Shown: positions 8,243-9,505 of the stretch, in pieces
How the letters are laid out: the number at the start of each line of letters is the position of its first letter
How positions within the stretch are numbered: the first letter of the stretch is position 1
NCBI GenBank assembly: GCA_028698535.1
Contig: JAQVDA010000023.1
Span: 1-9,505 of the forward strand
Source of the DNA: Bacilli bacterium
GTDB lineage: Bacteria; Bacillota_I; Bacilli_A; RF39; UBA660
Reading direction: 5' to 3'
DNA length: 9,505 bases
The notes under the pieces: generated by a model
Database searches by the model: none
What the model saw: the letters and a program-made list of their open reading frames with translations, nothing else
What the model was told of the DNA's origin: nothing
Made by a program: the position numbers and the translations under genes

Positions 8243-9505
8243 ATGGCGCGTGAAACAACGTTAGAAAAAACGAGAAATATTGGTATTATGGCCCATATTG
8301 ACGCTGGAAAAACAACGGTAACAGAACGTATTTTATTTCATACCGGTCGTATTCATAAGATGGGGGAAACTCATGAAGGAAAATCACAAATGGATTGGAT
8401 GGAACAAGAACAAGAAAGAGGTATTACTATTACCTCAGCAGCTACAACTGCTTATTGGAAAAGTTTCCGTATTAACATTATTGATACCCCGGGGCATATT
8501 GATTTTACTATTGAAGTGGCACGGAGCTTACGTGTTTTAGATGGAGCATGTGCCTTAATTGATGCTGAAGCAGGGGTTGAATCACAAACCGAAACGGTTT
8601 GGCGTCAAGCTACAGAATATAAAGTCCCGCGCTTAATCTTTGCTAATAAGATGGATAAGATGGGGGCTGATTATGAGTATAGTTTAAAATCAATTCATCA
8701 GCGCTTAGGGGTTACCGCGGAAGCTATTCAATGGCCTATCGGAGCGGAGAATAATTTTTCGGGTATTATTGATTTGGTTACTTTAAAGGCTTATGAATAT
8801 GATGGCTCGGAAAAAGAAGAGTCAAAGGAAATAGATATTCCTAGCGATTTAAGGGCAGTGGCAACCGAAAGAAGAAATAGGTTAATTGAGACGGTTGCTG
8901 AGTATGATGATGAACTAATGATGCTATACCTTGAGGGTGAGGAAATCCCGGTTGATATTATTAAAAGAGCCATTAGAGTGGGCACTTTAAAAGTTGATTT
9001 TTTTCCAGTATTATGTGGTACGGCCCTTGGTAATAAGGGAACAAAATTATTATTAGATGCGATTGTTGATTATTTGCCGTCACCAATTGACGTAGAGTCA
9101 ATAAAAGGAACTAATATAAAAGGCGAGGCGGCCGAAAGAAAACCGTCTGATAATGAACCTTTCAGTGCTTTGGCTTTTAAAATTATGACTGACCCTTTTG
9201 TCGGCCGGCTAACCTTTATGAGAATATATTCAGGAAAGCTAGCAAGTGGTTCATATGCACTTAACTCGACGAAAGATATAAAAGAAAGAATTGGGCGTTT
9301 ATTAATCATGCACGCTAATGATCGTAAAGAGGTATCAGAGGCATATGCTGGTGATATTATTGCAGCTGTAGGCCTTAAGAATACTACTACTGGTGATACT
9401 TTGTGTGATGATAAAAAACAAATTATTTTAGAGTCAATGGTTTTCCCTGAACCGGTTATCTCAGTTGCGATTGAACCTAAATCAAAAGCGGATCAGGATA
9501 AAATG
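8243..9505 (+). CDS. fusA: Translation elongation factor G (3' truncated by window edge)
   Basis: EF-G is the ribosomal GTPase that drives translocation and, with RRF, ribosome recycling. The first 421 of about 690 residues are present; the frame is still open at the last base. The ATG at 8243 has an AGGAAAGGAAG Shine-Dalgarno about 9-10 nt upstream. The G domain shows G1 AHIDAGKT (17-24), switch I RGITI (59-63), G3 DTPGH (81-85, with the catalytic-site His85), G4 NKMD (135-138) and a G5 that reads GTA (259-261) rather than the usual GSA. Domain II begins near 300 with PFSALAFK and [13 protein letters not shown]; domain III is just starting at [11 protein letters not shown]. This is a canonical elongation EF-G rather than a Tet(M)-type protection protein. 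K47 in [10 protein letters not shown] replaces a usual alanine. It is the third gene of the str operon; tuf may follow outside the window. Confidence 0.97.
   Translation, partial: MARETTLEKTRNIGIMAHIDAGKTTVTERILFHTGRIHKMGETHEGKSQMDWMEQEQERGITITSAATTAYWKSFRINIIDTPGHIDFTIEVARSLRVLDGACALIDAEAGVESQTETVWRQATEYKVPRLIFANKMDKMGADYEYSLKSIHQRLGVTAEAIQWPIGAENNFSGIIDLVTLKAYEYDGSEKEESKEIDIPSDLRAVATERRNRLIETVAEYDDELMMLYLEGEEIPVDIIKRAIRVGTLKVDFFPVLCGTALGNKGTKLLLDAIVDYLPSPIDVESIKGTNIKGEAAERKPSDNEPFSALAFKIMTDPFVGRLTFMRIYSGKLASGSYALNSTKDIKERIGRLLIMHANDRKEVSEAYAGDIIAAVGLKNTTTGDTLCDDKKQIILESMVFPEPVISVAIEPKSKADQDKM

Noticed and set aside
8791..9309. Minus-strand open frames inside fusA
   Set aside because: They are antisense to canonical EF-G domain I/II sequence; there is no independent evidence for them.
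1..9505. CRISPR arrays, insertion sequences, att sites or integrases
   Set aside because: No spaced direct repeats, transposase or recombinase frames, or target duplications could be seen on either strand.

Overview
The window is a low-GC (by eye about 35-40% G+C) chromosomal segment carrying the core transcription and translation cluster rpoB-rpoC ... rpsL-rpsG-fusA, all on the + strand. The proteins look most like those of Bacillota and related Mollicutes. RpoC is about 1208 aa, with no large insertion and both zinc sites. RpoB ends in a long acidic tail. S12 has the extended N-terminal region typical of Gram-positives. Tryptophan is always TGG, no TGA occurs in frame, and the five visible stops are TAA, TAG, TAA, TAG and TAA. 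The data therefore do not require a recoded TGA, and TGA is not used as a stop here either. I cannot name a genus. An uncultured Bacilli or Acholeplasma-like lineage is a reasonable guess.

Layout: 1-2469 is the 3' two thirds of rpoB, open at the left edge. rpoC (2469-6095) starts on the last base of the rpoB stop (TAATG) and is followed directly by a strong intrinsic terminator (6096-6125). A separate transcription unit follows, with a promoter around 6172-6200 and one gene (about 6243-7085) for a soluble 280-aa protein that I do not recognise with confidence. The 225-bp gap 7086-7310 holds AT-rich palindromes, a clear promoter (7182-7211) and a leader of about 90 nt with two alternative hairpins. 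rpsL (S12), rpsG (S7) and fusA (EF-G, cut by the right edge) then form the str operon with short gaps and good Shine-Dalgarno sites.

Together the known genes supply the two catalytic RNA polymerase subunits, two 30S decoding/head proteins and the translocase. In Bacillus this interval between rpoC and rpsL usually holds a small L7Ae-family gene (ybxF). Here that gene is absent and the independently promoted unknown gene sits in its place. It is the main candidate for something undescribed; a distant resemblance to the phage/toxin-associated PBECR4-type nuclease family is only a hypothesis. The second point of interest is an isoleucine in S12 at the normally invariant proline of the KDLPGVRY loop, a known streptomycin resistance/dependence position.
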